Shown piece after piece: positions 1 through 5,639 of a DNA stretch of 8,448 nt. Position numbers and translations under genes: made by a program. Position 1 is the first letter of the stretch. Every line of letters starts with the position of its first letter. Location: positions 1-8,448 of the forward strand of contig CAMLEF010000201.1 in the NCBI GenBank assembly GCA_946478675.1, read 5' to 3'. The notes beneath the pieces are model-generated. The model saw only the letters and a list, made by a program, of their open reading frames with translations. It was not told the DNA's origin and did no database searches. The DNA comes from an uncultured Flavobacteriales bacterium (GTDB taxonomy: Bacteria; Bacteroidota; Bacteroidia; Palsa-965).

Positions 1-473
1 AACTGCAACCGCATCCCGAAGGCGGTTATTACCGCGAGCTGTACCGTTCCGAATTGACCGTGAGCCAGCCCAGCGGTTCGATGCCCTCCATGGAGCAGTT
101 GCTTCCCGGCTCCGGCCGTTCGGCAGTCACGACGATCTATTTCCTCCTGGAGAAAGGACAAGTCAGCCGCTGGCACCGCGTCGACGCCGATGAGATATGG
201 CATTTTTACGAAGGCGATCCGCTGAAGCTGTACCTCATGCCGCCGGATTTTTCTTCGCTGGAAATTCATCCGCTTGGCGAAGTGAGCGATACCACGCAGC
301 CGGTGTTCGTGGTGAAAGCGGGCTGGTGGCAGGCTGCAGAACCCGCAGGAGATTATGCATTGTGCGGTTGCTCCGTCGCGCCGGGATTCGAATTCAGCGG
401 TTTCGATTTTCTCTCCGAAGGCGCGAAAGAAACCGTCAGCGCACAACATCCGCATCTCGACTACCTGCTGTAA
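1..473 (+). CDS. DUF985 family cupin protein, 5' end cut off by the window
   Basis: The frame is open from base 3 to the TAA at 471-473, so the gene begins before the window and about 156 residues are visible. They open with LQPHPEGGYYRE, the usual N-terminal motif of the DUF985 (cupin_5, YML079w-like) family. Further family signatures follow: SAVTTIYFLLEKGQVSRWHR, then DEIWHFYEGDPLKLY, then a Trp-rich strand (KAGWWQAAEP) and the closing APGFEFSGFDFL. These proteins form a single double-stranded beta-helix and are soluble. Their substrate is not established, so I give no function. An internal TTG at 54 could be taken as a start, but the conserved HPEGGYYRE motif lies upstream of it and rules it out. 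The next reading frame starts one base after the stop, which suggests co-transcription. Confidence 0.9.
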   Translation, partial: LQPHPEGGYYRELYRSELTVSQPSGSMPSMEQLLPGSGRSAVTTIYFLLEKGQVSRWHRVDADEIWHFYEGDPLKLYLMPPDFSSLEIHPLGEVSDTTQPVFVVKAGWWQAAEPAGDYALCGCSVAPGFEFSGFDFLSEGAKETVSAQHPHLDYLL

Positions 474-474
474 C

Positions 475-809
475 ATGCGCTCGCATTACAACGATCATCC
501 GCGTCCGTTCCGTCGCGCAGGGAAAACCGGCTGGATCATCTTCGGCGTGATCGCAACCAGCCGCAACACGACCAGCGTCACCTGCATAGTCCTTACCTGA
601 GAACACGCCGGCAGGGAATGCCGGATGAAATTCCGCCGTCGCTCTGGGGCGTGGATTCACAGCTGGACGTTTACCTGGAAAAAGTAAAACGCAATCACTA
701 CAGCTCGATTTTCAGAGGATTGGTCATTAACGAAAGTGACTTTTTCCCGGGCGATTCGGCTTACATCCGCGGCAAGGTGAGACACGACACGCTATTTCTC
801 GTCCGTTAA
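475..809 (+). pseudogene. Small gene apparently split by a single-base frameshift
   Basis: An ATG at 475, one base after the cupin stop, opens MRSHYNDHPRPFRRAGKTGW and then a hydrophobic WIIFGVI stretch at residues 20-26. That frame stops at 600 after 41 codons. Its last third (TSRNTTSVTC) has poor codon use. From about base 549 the frame one base back reads DRNQPQHDQRHLHSPYLRTR and runs on without a stop into the 618-809 reading frame, ending at TAA 807-809. One lost base near 540-560 explains both halves. The restored protein would be about 111 residues: a basic N terminus, a short hydrophobic segment, and a soluble tail containing SLWGVDSQLDVYLEKVKRNH. I do not recognise the family. It could be a real decayed gene, a sequencing error, or two separate small frames. 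No slippery heptamer is visible at the switch point. Confidence 0.4.
618..809 (+). CDS. Hypothetical 63-residue protein (downstream half of the split frame)
   Basis: ATG 618 to TAA 809 encodes 63 residues beginning MPDEIPPSLWGVDSQLDVYL, with LEKVKRNHYSSIFRG in the middle and a basic, beta-prone C terminus (AYIRGKVRHDTLFLVR). It has no signal peptide or membrane segment. I do not recognise it. The only purine-rich run before the ATG (AGGGA at 613-617) touches the start codon and is too close to act as a ribosome site. The same frame stays open upstream to 474 with no ATG, GTG or TTG before 618. It is therefore either a stand-alone small gene or, more likely, the tail of the frameshifted gene that starts at 475. 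Confidence 0.4.
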   Translation: MPDEIPPSLWGVDSQLDVYLEKVKRNHYSSIFRGLVINESDFFPGDSAYIRGKVRHDTLFLVR

Positions 810-904
810 CATCTCCGGCACGGATTTTTACCGTTCCTGTTAAAATTCATTAATTCCATCACAAAGTGGGTAACAAAACGCCACTTCCGCCGTCTTACTA
901 CTGA

Positions 905-1009
905 ATCGACCTCTCAGGGTTAGGTCAGGTAAAAACAAATGAGAGGTTCTGTTTCGTGCAATTGGTGTGCAAGAAGGCCGGATTTCGCAGCTCCGGCCTT
1001 CATTTTTTT
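905..1009 (+). ncRNA. Candidate small RNA or leader ending in an intrinsic terminator
   Basis: Two stem-loops lie in a row. The first pairs ACCTCTCA (909-916) with TGAGAGGT (940-947) around a 23-base loop that contains GGTTAGGTCAGGT. The second is the terminator at 973-1009. No protein gene ends near this terminator: the nearest stop is at 809, and the next gene starts after it. A short independent RNA, an attenuated leader, or simply a long 3' untranslated end of the upstream genes would all fit. I could not match it to a known RNA family, and the 5' end is a guess set just before the first hairpin. No clear promoter is visible upstream. Confidence 0.25.
973..1009 (+). terminator. Intrinsic terminator
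   Basis: A perfect 10-base stem, GAAGGCCGGA (973-982) with TCCGGCCTTC (992-1001), closes a 9-base loop and is followed by A and then seven T (1003-1009). This is a textbook rho-independent terminator for plus-strand transcription. It lies 164 bases after the last upstream stop codon. Confidence 0.85.
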
Positions 1010-1047
1010 CCAGGGATTAGCATCGTTCCGCGCCGGTTGTTGTATGC

Positions 1048-1075
1048 CTCTGCGTCCTCCGCGCCTCCGCGGCGA
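1048..1075 (+). repeat. CTCTGCG-type dispersed repeat, copy A (single arm)
   Basis: CTCTGCGTCCTCCGCGCCTC followed by CGCGGCGA matches the right arm of copy B (1650-1677) at 24 of 28 positions, and all four differences are C/T. Both copies have the same orientation. I see no opposite arm next to this copy, so it is a half element or has lost its partner. From memory, intergenic repeats of this CTCTGCG...CTCTGCGGCGAA kind recur in various bacterial genomes, including Bacteroidota. Confidence 0.65.
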
Positions 1076-1151
1076 CAAAAATTTCGCTTTTCCCGGAAAC
1101 CTGTTCAAAATTCCTCCGCCCCGCGCATCCCGCAACCTGCACCTTTTTTAG

Positions 1152-1159
1152 TATACTTG
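1152..1159 (+). promoter_or_regulatory. Possible -7 box for the His/Cys-rich protein gene
   Basis: TATACTTG matches the Bacteroidota -7 consensus TAnnTTTG at all but one fixed position and lies 26 bases before ATG 1186. I see no TTG at the expected -33 distance, so this is weak. If real, its overlap with GTG 1159 argues against that codon as the start. Confidence 0.3.
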
Positions 1160-1185
1160 TGCCCGTAATCGACAATCACCAATTT

Positions 1186-1548
1186 ATGGCACACCACGAC
1201 AGCAACGGCCACGGCTCCAGCCACGATCACGACGACACCGAAGGCAGCCGCCAGTATTATTCTAAAGGATGGTACCTTCCGCTCATCGGATTGGTGGTCA
1301 TCGCACTTGGATTCTCTCTTCTCGGCGGATTCGTCCTCGGCCATTCCGGCACCGACAAATGGGGCAAAAAAGCGGAATGCACCGAAGAATGCATGAAAGA
1401 ATGCAAAGAGAACGGTAAAGAGTGCAAAGACATGAAAGAGTGCAAGGATCACGAAGGTGACCATGGCGATGTCAAGCACGAAGAAGTTCCGACCCACGAA
1501 GCGCCGGAAGGCAAAATGGTTCCGAACGCCGACACGGCAAAACACTAA
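1186..1548 (+). CDS. Small His-rich and Cys-rich single-span membrane protein
   Basis: The 120-residue protein has three parts. Residues 1-20 are rich in His, Asp and Ser (MAHHDSNGHG, then SSHDHDD; His at 3, 4, 9, 13 and 15). Residues 29-52 form one hydrophobic, glycine-containing helix (WYLPLIGLVVIALGFSLLGG). The tail is highly charged and carries five Cys at 65, 69, 73, 80 and 86 in a Lys/Glu-rich stretch, then more His. The first three Cys are spaced CxxxCxxxC, which would place them on one helix face. I do not recognise a named family. Metal binding is an inference from composition only. ATG 1186 is preferred over GTG 1159 because the extra nine residues look like leader sequence and overlap a possible promoter box. 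The gene stands alone, with its own terminator. Confidence 0.75.
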   Translation: MAHHDSNGHGSSHDHDDTEGSRQYYSKGWYLPLIGLVVIALGFSLLGGFVLGHSGTDKWGKKAECTEECMKECKENGKECKDMKECKDHEGDHGDVKHEEVPTHEAPEGKMVPNADTAKH

Positions 1549-1566
1549 TCCATTATACTTCTTTTG

Positions 1567-1600
1567 AAAGGCTGCTCTTCCCGGGCAGCCTTTTCTTTTT
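1567..1600 (+). terminator. Intrinsic terminator after the His/Cys-rich gene
   Basis: AAAGGCTGC (1567-1575) pairs perfectly with GCAGCCTTT (1585-1593) around a 9-base loop. A T-rich run follows (TTTTCTTTTT, 1591-1600). It begins 19 bases after the stop at 1548, a normal spacing. Confidence 0.9.
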
Positions 1601-1619
1601 GCTCTCAAAATAAATATTT

Positions 1620-1675
1620 GCCGCAGGGGCGCAGAGGGCGCGGAGTTTTCTCTGCGTTCCCTGCGCCTCTGCGGC
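1620..1675. repeat. CTCTGCG-type palindromic repeat, copy B
   Basis: Two 26-base arms, 1620-1645 (GCCGCAGGGGCGCAGAGGGC...) and 1650-1675 (...CCTGCGCCTCTGCGGC), form an imperfect inverted repeat with 21 of 26 positions pairing across a TTTT loop. Several mismatches become G-U pairs in RNA. The right arm repeats copy A at 1048-1075. The element lies exactly between the plus-strand terminator (1567-1600) and the minus-strand terminator (1698-1734) of two convergent transcripts. That is a typical site for REP-like intergenic palindromes, which have no coding role. Confidence 0.75.
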
Positions 1676-1697
1676 GAACCGTTTTTGCCGGCGCAGG

Positions 1698-1734
1698 AAA
1701 AACAAAACGGGCTGCCCTCATGGAGAACAGCCCG
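1698..1734 (-). terminator. Intrinsic terminator of the minus-strand operon
   Basis: On the minus strand CGGGCTG (1734-1728) pairs with CAGCCCG (1714-1708), and a T-rich run TTTTGTTTTT follows (1707-1698). It lies 22 bases past the stop codon of the zinc-ribbon gene. Confidence 0.85.
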
Positions 1735-1755
1735 CTTTAAAAATTTAAGAGAAGC

Positions 1756-2577
1756 TTACTTCGTCGCTTTTGCTTTCGCAGCAGCTTGTTTTTCTTCAAG
1801 CTTAGCCAGGCCGTCGCCAACGAGGAAGTCGGCATCGACGAGGATACGTCCGCAGTGCTCGCACACGATGATCTTCTTGTGCATACGGATATCGAGCTGG
1901 CGCTGGGGCGGGATTTTGTTGAAGCAACCGCCGCAGGCATCACGCTCGACCGGCACTACGCCGAGGCCGTTGCGGACGTTGGAACGGATACGCTTGTACG
2001 CGTTGAGCAGGCGGGGCTCGATCTTCGTTTCAGCAGACTTCGAACGCTCGAGAAGTTCTTCCTCTTCTTTTTTGGTCTCGGAAACGATGTCTTCGAGCTC
2101 TTCTTTTTTCATCTTGAGATCGTTCTGGCGCTCCGTGAGGGTCGCCTGGGAAGCGTCGAACAACTCTTTCTTGGCAGCGATCTGGGCTTTGAATTCCTTG
2201 ATGCGCTTCTCAGCAAGCTGGATCTCGAGGTTCTGGAACTCGATCTCTTTGGTGAGCGAGTCGAATTCGCGGTTGTTGCGGACTTTGCCTTGCTGGCCTT
2301 CGTATTTTTTGATCGCGACTGCGGCGTCTTTCATCACGTTCTTTTTCTCCGTGATCTGCTCTTCGAGCGCGTTCATTTCCTGGGTCAGGTTGTTCACGCG
2401 GGTCTCGAGGCCGGCTACTTCGTCTTCGAGATCGCGCACTTCGAGCGGAAGCTCACCACGGACAACACGGATCCGGTCGATCTGGGAGTCGATCTGCTGC
2501 AGTTCGTAAAGTGAACGGAGCTTCTCTTCTACCGGTACGTCAGATTTTTCGTCAGCTTTTTTCGCTTTGGTCGTCAT
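1756..2577 (-). CDS. Coiled-coil protein with C-terminal C4 zinc ribbon (COG1579 family)
   Basis: The 273-residue protein has a short Lys-rich N terminus, then a long heptad-rich, Glu/Lys/Gln-rich coiled coil (about residues 18-185), then a C4 zinc ribbon. The ribbon cysteines are C215xxC218 (ACGGCFNKIPP) and C239xxC242 (CEHCGRILVD). This layout and length match COG1579 proteins (zf-RING_7 domain), which form an antiparallel coiled-coil hairpin capped by the ribbon. Nucleic-acid or protein binding has been suggested for the family, but the role is unsettled. ATG 2577 overlaps the stop of the Nif3 gene in an ATGA, so translation is probably coupled. It is the last gene before the operon terminator. 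The C-terminal tail (EEKQAAAKAKATK) is a low-complexity basic end. Confidence 0.9.
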   Translation of the reverse strand: MTTKAKKADEKSDVPVEEKLRSLYELQQIDSQIDRIRVVRGELPLEVRDLEDEVAGLETRVNNLTQEMNALEEQITEKKNVMKDAAVAIKKYEGQQGKVRNNREFDSLTKEIEFQNLEIQLAEKRIKEFKAQIAAKKELFDASQATLTERQNDLKMKKEELEDIVSETKKEEEELLERSKSAETKIEPRLLNAYKRIRSNVRNGLGVVPVERDACGGCFNKIPPQRQLDIRMHKKIIVCEHCGRILVDADFLVGDGLAKLEEKQAAAKAKATK

Positions 2578-3671
2578 GTCAGATAGGTTATCGGATTGGT
2601 ATGTATGGCCGTTTGGCGGACTGCAAAAGTAGGAAATTTTTGTTTAAGTCTGTCAGTTAGCAGCTCGATCGTAAACTGCTCAGTTTCAAAGTGCCCGATA
2701 TCAGCAATTACAATCCGCCCTTCGCCGTCGAAAAACTGGTGGTATTTGAAGTCGGCCGTAACGAACACATCGGCGCCCGCCCGCATCGCATCCCGCAGCA
2801 AAAAACTGCCCGATCCGCCGCAAACCGCCACTTTCTGCACCATTTTGCCTTCCACCGGGGTAAAACGCACCACCTCCGCCTTCATCACCGTTTTCAACCC
2901 GCGGAGAAAATCCAGTACCGGCACCGCTTTTTCCAATTCCCCGATCATGCCGGAGCCCACCTGCTGCCAGGCGTTGTCCAAGGGAAATTGGTCGTAAGCA
3001 ATCTCCTCGTACGGATGCGACGCGCGCAGGGCGGCCAGCACTTTTCCTGCCAGGTGCTCCGGGTAAATCGTTTCGATCCGCTCTTCCGGCTCGCGCATGA
3101 ATTTGCCTTTTTCTCCAATGACGGGATTGGATGCTTCATTGCCGCGATACGTGCCGGGTCCGGCAATGTTGAAACTGGTGGAATCATAATTGCCGATCAC
3201 GCCCGCGCCGGCTTCCCACAACGCCTGCCGCACTTTTTCCGCCGCGTCCGCCGGGCAATACGTCACCAGTTTTCGCAGCAGGCCGCTCTTCGGTGACAGG
3301 ATGCGCGTCTTTTGCAACCCGAGCTTCTCCGCGATTTTCGCATTGACGCCGGTATGCACGTTGTCGAGGTTCGTATGGATCGCGTAAATGGCAATATCGT
3401 TTTTGATGGCCTTGATAATAACGCGCTCGACGTAATTTTTTCCATTGAGCTTCTTCAACCCGGAGAAAACGATCGGGTGATGCGCTACGATGAGGTTGCA
3501 GTGGTTCGCGATCGCCTCGTCGACGACTGCTTCAATGCAATCCAGCGCAACGATCGTCCCGGTAATTTCCATTCCGGCGTTTCCGGTGATCAGGCCGGAA
3601 TTGTCGTAGGATTCCTGGAAGGCCGGCGGGGCCATTTCCTCAAGAAAACGGATGAATTCTGAAAGCTTCAT
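2574..3671 (-). CDS. Nif3-like dinuclear metal centre protein (DUF34/YqfO type)
   Basis: The 365-residue protein belongs to the NIF3/DUF34 family (COG0327) of toroidal hexamers with a two-metal site. Family motifs are clear: YDNSGLITG near residue 22; AHHPIVFSGLK with metal ligands H64 and H65; IHTNLDNV with D103; and at the C terminus CGGSGSFLL, ADFKYHQFFD and GHFETEQF with H327 and E331. About 365 residues rather than 250 places it among the long YqfO-type members, which carry an extra PII/CutA-like domain in the middle (here roughly 130-235, including ASHPYEEIAYD). The biochemical role is not settled. An old GTP cyclohydrolase label for this family should not be trusted. ATG 3671 is chosen over TTG 3677 because the latter lies inside a perfect -7 box. 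The 5' end overlaps the barrel gene, and the 3' end overlaps the zinc-ribbon gene by 4 bases. Confidence 0.93.
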   Translation of the reverse strand: MKLSEFIRFLEEMAPPAFQESYDNSGLITGNAGMEITGTIVALDCIEAVVDEAIANHCNLIVAHHPIVFSGLKKLNGKNYVERVIIKAIKNDIAIYAIHTNLDNVHTGVNAKIAEKLGLQKTRILSPKSGLLRKLVTYCPADAAEKVRQALWEAGAGVIGNYDSTSFNIAGPGTYRGNEASNPVIGEKGKFMREPEERIETIYPEHLAGKVLAALRASHPYEEIAYDQFPLDNAWQQVGSGMIGELEKAVPVLDFLRGLKTVMKAEVVRFTPVEGKMVQKVAVCGGSGSFLLRDAMRAGADVFVTADFKYHQFFDGEGRIVIADIGHFETEQFTIELLTDRLKQKFPTFAVRQTAIHTNPITYLT

Positions 3672-4416
3672 GCGCAAATGTAAGACCGCCGCTTGAAAAC
3701 CCGATCCTCAAACCCAGGTGCGCATAACAGTCGGGGAACAAGTCGCCCTGGTCCATGAAATCGCTTCCTTTGATCCAGCTGACCAATCCGGGCGAAAAGT
3801 AGAGCCAGCAATTGCCGTACAGGCTGTAGGAAACTTCCGCAAACAGGCTGACTGTTCCTGTAGGCGCCGCCTCTGCTTTCCTGTTGTAATAGCCAAAATG
3901 TTCTTCGGTATAGGTGCTATTGCCATACCTGCTGACTGTTATTTTATACGCCCACACTTCCGTGAGTGACCAGGTTCCTCCTGCGGCGAGCCCGATTCCA
4001 CCGCCCCAATGCCACCGGCCATCTCCATAAAGCATACGGAGCCGCACGGATGCCGACAGGTCGGAATAGCGCACAAAATATTCGTCGGTTTCCCTGCCGG
4101 AGTACGAAGGGGTATGCGGATCAAAATAGCTCGCGTCCGTCGACCAGTTACTGGAAAGATGCCGGTATTCCAAACCCAGGCTGAGGCAGAAATGTCTTTT
4201 GCAAAGCACGCCGTAATCCAGCACTATTGCAGGCGCAAACCGTTGCGAAGAGAGCCTGCTGTCCAGGCCAGTCAGCTCACCCGGCAAATGCAGGTAAGTA
4301 ACGCCGCCTTCTACTGCGAGATAGCGTTGAAAGGACAACGTATCACCAGCCCGGCAATACAAGGAGGACAGAAAAAAAATCAGCAGGCAAATGGAAAGTT
4401 TCCTGAATGTCATCAT
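3640..4416 (-). CDS. Secreted beta-barrel-like outer membrane protein, function unknown
   Basis: The 258-residue protein starts with a signal peptide: MMTFRK, a hydrophobic core (ICLLIFFLSSLY) and a likely cut after CRA (residue 23). There is no proper lipobox around C21. The mature part is rich in alternating aromatic and polar residues and Gly, as in outer-membrane beta strands, for example YLAVEGGVTYLHL, FCLSLGLEYRHLS, VRLRMLYGDGRWHWGGGIGL and YAHLGLRIGFSSG. It resembles the many unassigned porin-family barrels of Bacteroidota, but I recognise no named family. The last residues (FAHEAFRIHPFS) run 32 bases into the Nif3 gene and cover its -7 box, so that tail may not be under its own selection. 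Two adjacent ATG codons (4416, 4413) could each start it. It is the first gene of the minus-strand group and is divergent from lpxK. Confidence 0.75.
   Translation of the reverse strand: MMTFRKLSICLLIFFLSSLYCRAGDTLSFQRYLAVEGGVTYLHLPGELTGLDSRLSSQRFAPAIVLDYGVLCKRHFCLSLGLEYRHLSSNWSTDASYFDPHTPSYSGRETDEYFVRYSDLSASVRLRMLYGDGRWHWGGGIGLAAGGTWSLTEVWAYKITVSRYGNSTYTEEHFGYYNRKAEAAPTGTVSLFAEVSYSLYGNCWLYFSPGLVSWIKGSDFMDQGDLFPDCYAHLGLRIGFSSGGLTFAHEAFRIHPFS
3675..3682 (-). promoter_or_regulatory. -7 box (TAnnTTTG) for the Nif3 gene
   Basis: On the minus strand TACATTTG is a perfect match to the Bacteroidota -7 consensus and ends three bases before ATG 3671. It lies inside the 3' end of the barrel gene, so nif3 and the zinc-ribbon gene probably have their own start site as well as read-through. 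A TTTG further upstream is about 26 bases away, too far for a good -33 box. Confidence 0.5.
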
Positions 4417-4527
4417 CTAAAAATACAACTTATCATTTGCAATACTAAAATGGCGTCCTGCATTACAACCGGGCAATTAACGCTGCCTCATCCACCGTAT
4501 TTTCCGTCAATTCCCAGCCGCATTTCC

Positions 4528-4535
4528 TATTTTCG
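4528..4535 (+). promoter_or_regulatory. Probable -7 box for lpxK
   Basis: TATTTTCG matches TAnnTTTG at all but one fixed position and lies six bases before the lpxK ATG at 4542. A start site at the usual distance would leave almost no untranslated leader. No convincing -33 TTG is visible. The divergent 125-base gap (4417-4541) holds nothing else that I can name. Confidence 0.4.
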
Positions 4536-4541
4536 CCCCTC

Positions 4542-5639
4542 ATGAAACTCCTCCGCCTTCTCGCCTGGCCCTTCTCCCTCCTCTACGGGCTGGTTGTGCT
4601 GTTGCGGAACAAGCTCTTCGACATCGGCATTTTGCCTTCCACAGAATTCAAAGACGTGGCGTTGATAGGCGTGGGAAATCTCTCCGCCGGTGGAACGGGA
4701 AAAACACCGCACGTGGAATATCTTGTGAAGCTGCTGCATTCGAAATACCGCGTCGGAACATTGAGCCGCGGCTACGGAAGAAAAACTTCAGGCTTCCGTC
4801 TTGCAGATAAAGACGCCACCACTTACGATATCGGTGATGAGCCGAAACAGTTCCGCCATCGTTTTGCGGACGATATTCCCGTGGCGGTCGACGGCAACCG
4901 CGTACATGGCGTGCGCAAGCTGATCGAAAAATTTCCGGAGCTGCAGGTGGTGCTGCTCGATGATGTTTTCCAGCATCGCCGCATCAAGCCGGGCCTGCAG
5001 ATCATGCTGACGGATTACGCGAATCTCTTCTACCAGGATCACCTGCTGCCGACGGGCTACCTGCGCGAGCCGAAGAGTGGCGTGCGACGCGCGGATGTGA
5101 TCGTCGTAACCAAAACGCCGCAGCTGTTCTCGCCGCTCGAGCGAAAACGCATCATCAAAGAGATCAACCCGCAGCCATACCAGAAAGTATTTTTCTCCTA
5201 CATCACGTACGGCGATTTCATTCCGTTCGGCAATAACGCCGATTGCGTGCGCACGGACAAGGAACATTTTTTCGCGCAGAATTATTCCGTCATCCTGCTC
5301 ACGGGAATCGCCAATTCGCATTCGCTGGAATATTTCCTGAAGGACAAAGTGAAAGAGCTCCTTCCGTTCCGTTTCCGCGATCACCACGAATTCATGCCGG
5401 CCGATTTGCTGCGGCTGAAAGAAATGTTCGACGGCGTTCGTTCCGTCAACAAGATCATTCTCACCACCGAAAAAGACGCCATGCGCCTGCAGAAACCGGG
5501 CCTTGCCGAATATCTCGGAAATCTTCCCGTTTTTTACGTGCCCATCGAGATCGCGTTCCATGACTCCGACGCGGTTTCCTTCAACCAACAAATCACCGAC
5601 TATGTTCGATCGCATCCAGTCCACCGCAAATCACATTAA
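4542..5639 (+). CDS. lpxK: Tetraacyldisaccharide 4'-kinase (lipid A 4'-kinase)
   Basis: LpxK phosphorylates the 4' position of the tetraacyl disaccharide 1-phosphate to give lipid IVA, the sixth step of the Raetz lipid A pathway, at the inner face of the cytoplasmic membrane. The 365-residue protein has an N-terminal hydrophobic anchor (residues 1-22, [16 protein letters not shown]). The P-loop is [12 protein letters not shown] (45-56), followed by the family motif [11 protein letters not shown] (74-84) and the catalytic/Mg region [10 protein letters not shown] (138-147, D140, D141, H145). [20 protein letters not shown] and [10 protein letters not shown] further along are also typical. Length is normal for the family. 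The usual DDGFQ reads DDVFQ here, a mild change. The 3' end overlaps the phosphorylase gene by 38 bases, so the two are surely co-transcribed. Confidence 0.96.
   Translation: MKLLRLLAWPFSLLYGLVVLLRNKLFDIGILPSTEFKDVALIGVGNLSAGGTGKTPHVEYLVKLLHSKYRVGTLSRGYGRKTSGFRLADKDATTYDIGDEPKQFRHRFADDIPVAVDGNRVHGVRKLIEKFPELQVVLLDDVFQHRRIKPGLQIMLTDYANLFYQDHLLPTGYLREPKSGVRRADVIVVTKTPQLFSPLERKRIIKEINPQPYQKVFFSYITYGDFIPFGNNADCVRTDKEHFFAQNYSVILLTGIANSHSLEYFLKDKVKELLPFRFRDHHEFMPADLLRLKEMFDGVRSVNKIILTTEKDAMRLQKPGLAEYLGNLPVFYVPIEIAFHDSDAVSFNQQITDYVRSHPVHRKSH

Larger units (their letters stand above)
810..1185. other. Gene-free stretch of 376 bases
   Basis: I see no convincing protein gene on either strand here. The short open frames are low-complexity mirrors of GC-rich sequence. 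In order the stretch holds: an AT-rich part (about 838-870); a hairpin with 8-base arms (909-947); a strong intrinsic terminator (973-1009); a copy of the CTCTGCG repeat (1048-1075); and a poor -7 promoter box (1152-1159) before the gene at 1186. Confidence 0.6.

Noticed and set aside
915..946. Possible SRP RNA core, from GGTCAGG at 923-929
   Set aside because: The GGAA tetraloop and the AGCAGCC side of the conserved SRP helix are missing, so the match is too short to mean anything.
1159..1185. GTG 1159 as start of the His/Cys-rich protein
   Set aside because: It adds nine residues with no obvious role and overlaps a possible -7 box. ATG 1186 follows directly.
1105..1608. 167-codon minus-strand frame over the His/Cys-rich gene
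   Set aside because: Its Phe/Val/Ala runs are the reverse of Lys/Glu/His codons. It crosses a strong plus-strand terminator and has no start context.
1685..2514. Two long plus-strand open frames over the zinc-ribbon gene
   Set aside because: Both are antisense to a clear coiled-coil protein with a C4 zinc ribbon. One is Ser/Arg-rich and the other Leu/Phe-rich, as expected from reversed Glu/Lys codons.
3672..3677. TTG 3677 as start of the Nif3 protein
   Set aside because: The codon lies inside a perfect TAnnTTTG box, and the family-like MKLSEFI beginning is at ATG 3671.
4788..5624. 278-codon minus-strand frame over lpxK
   Set aside because: It is a mirror of lpxK, whose P-loop and DDxFQH motifs are unmistakable.
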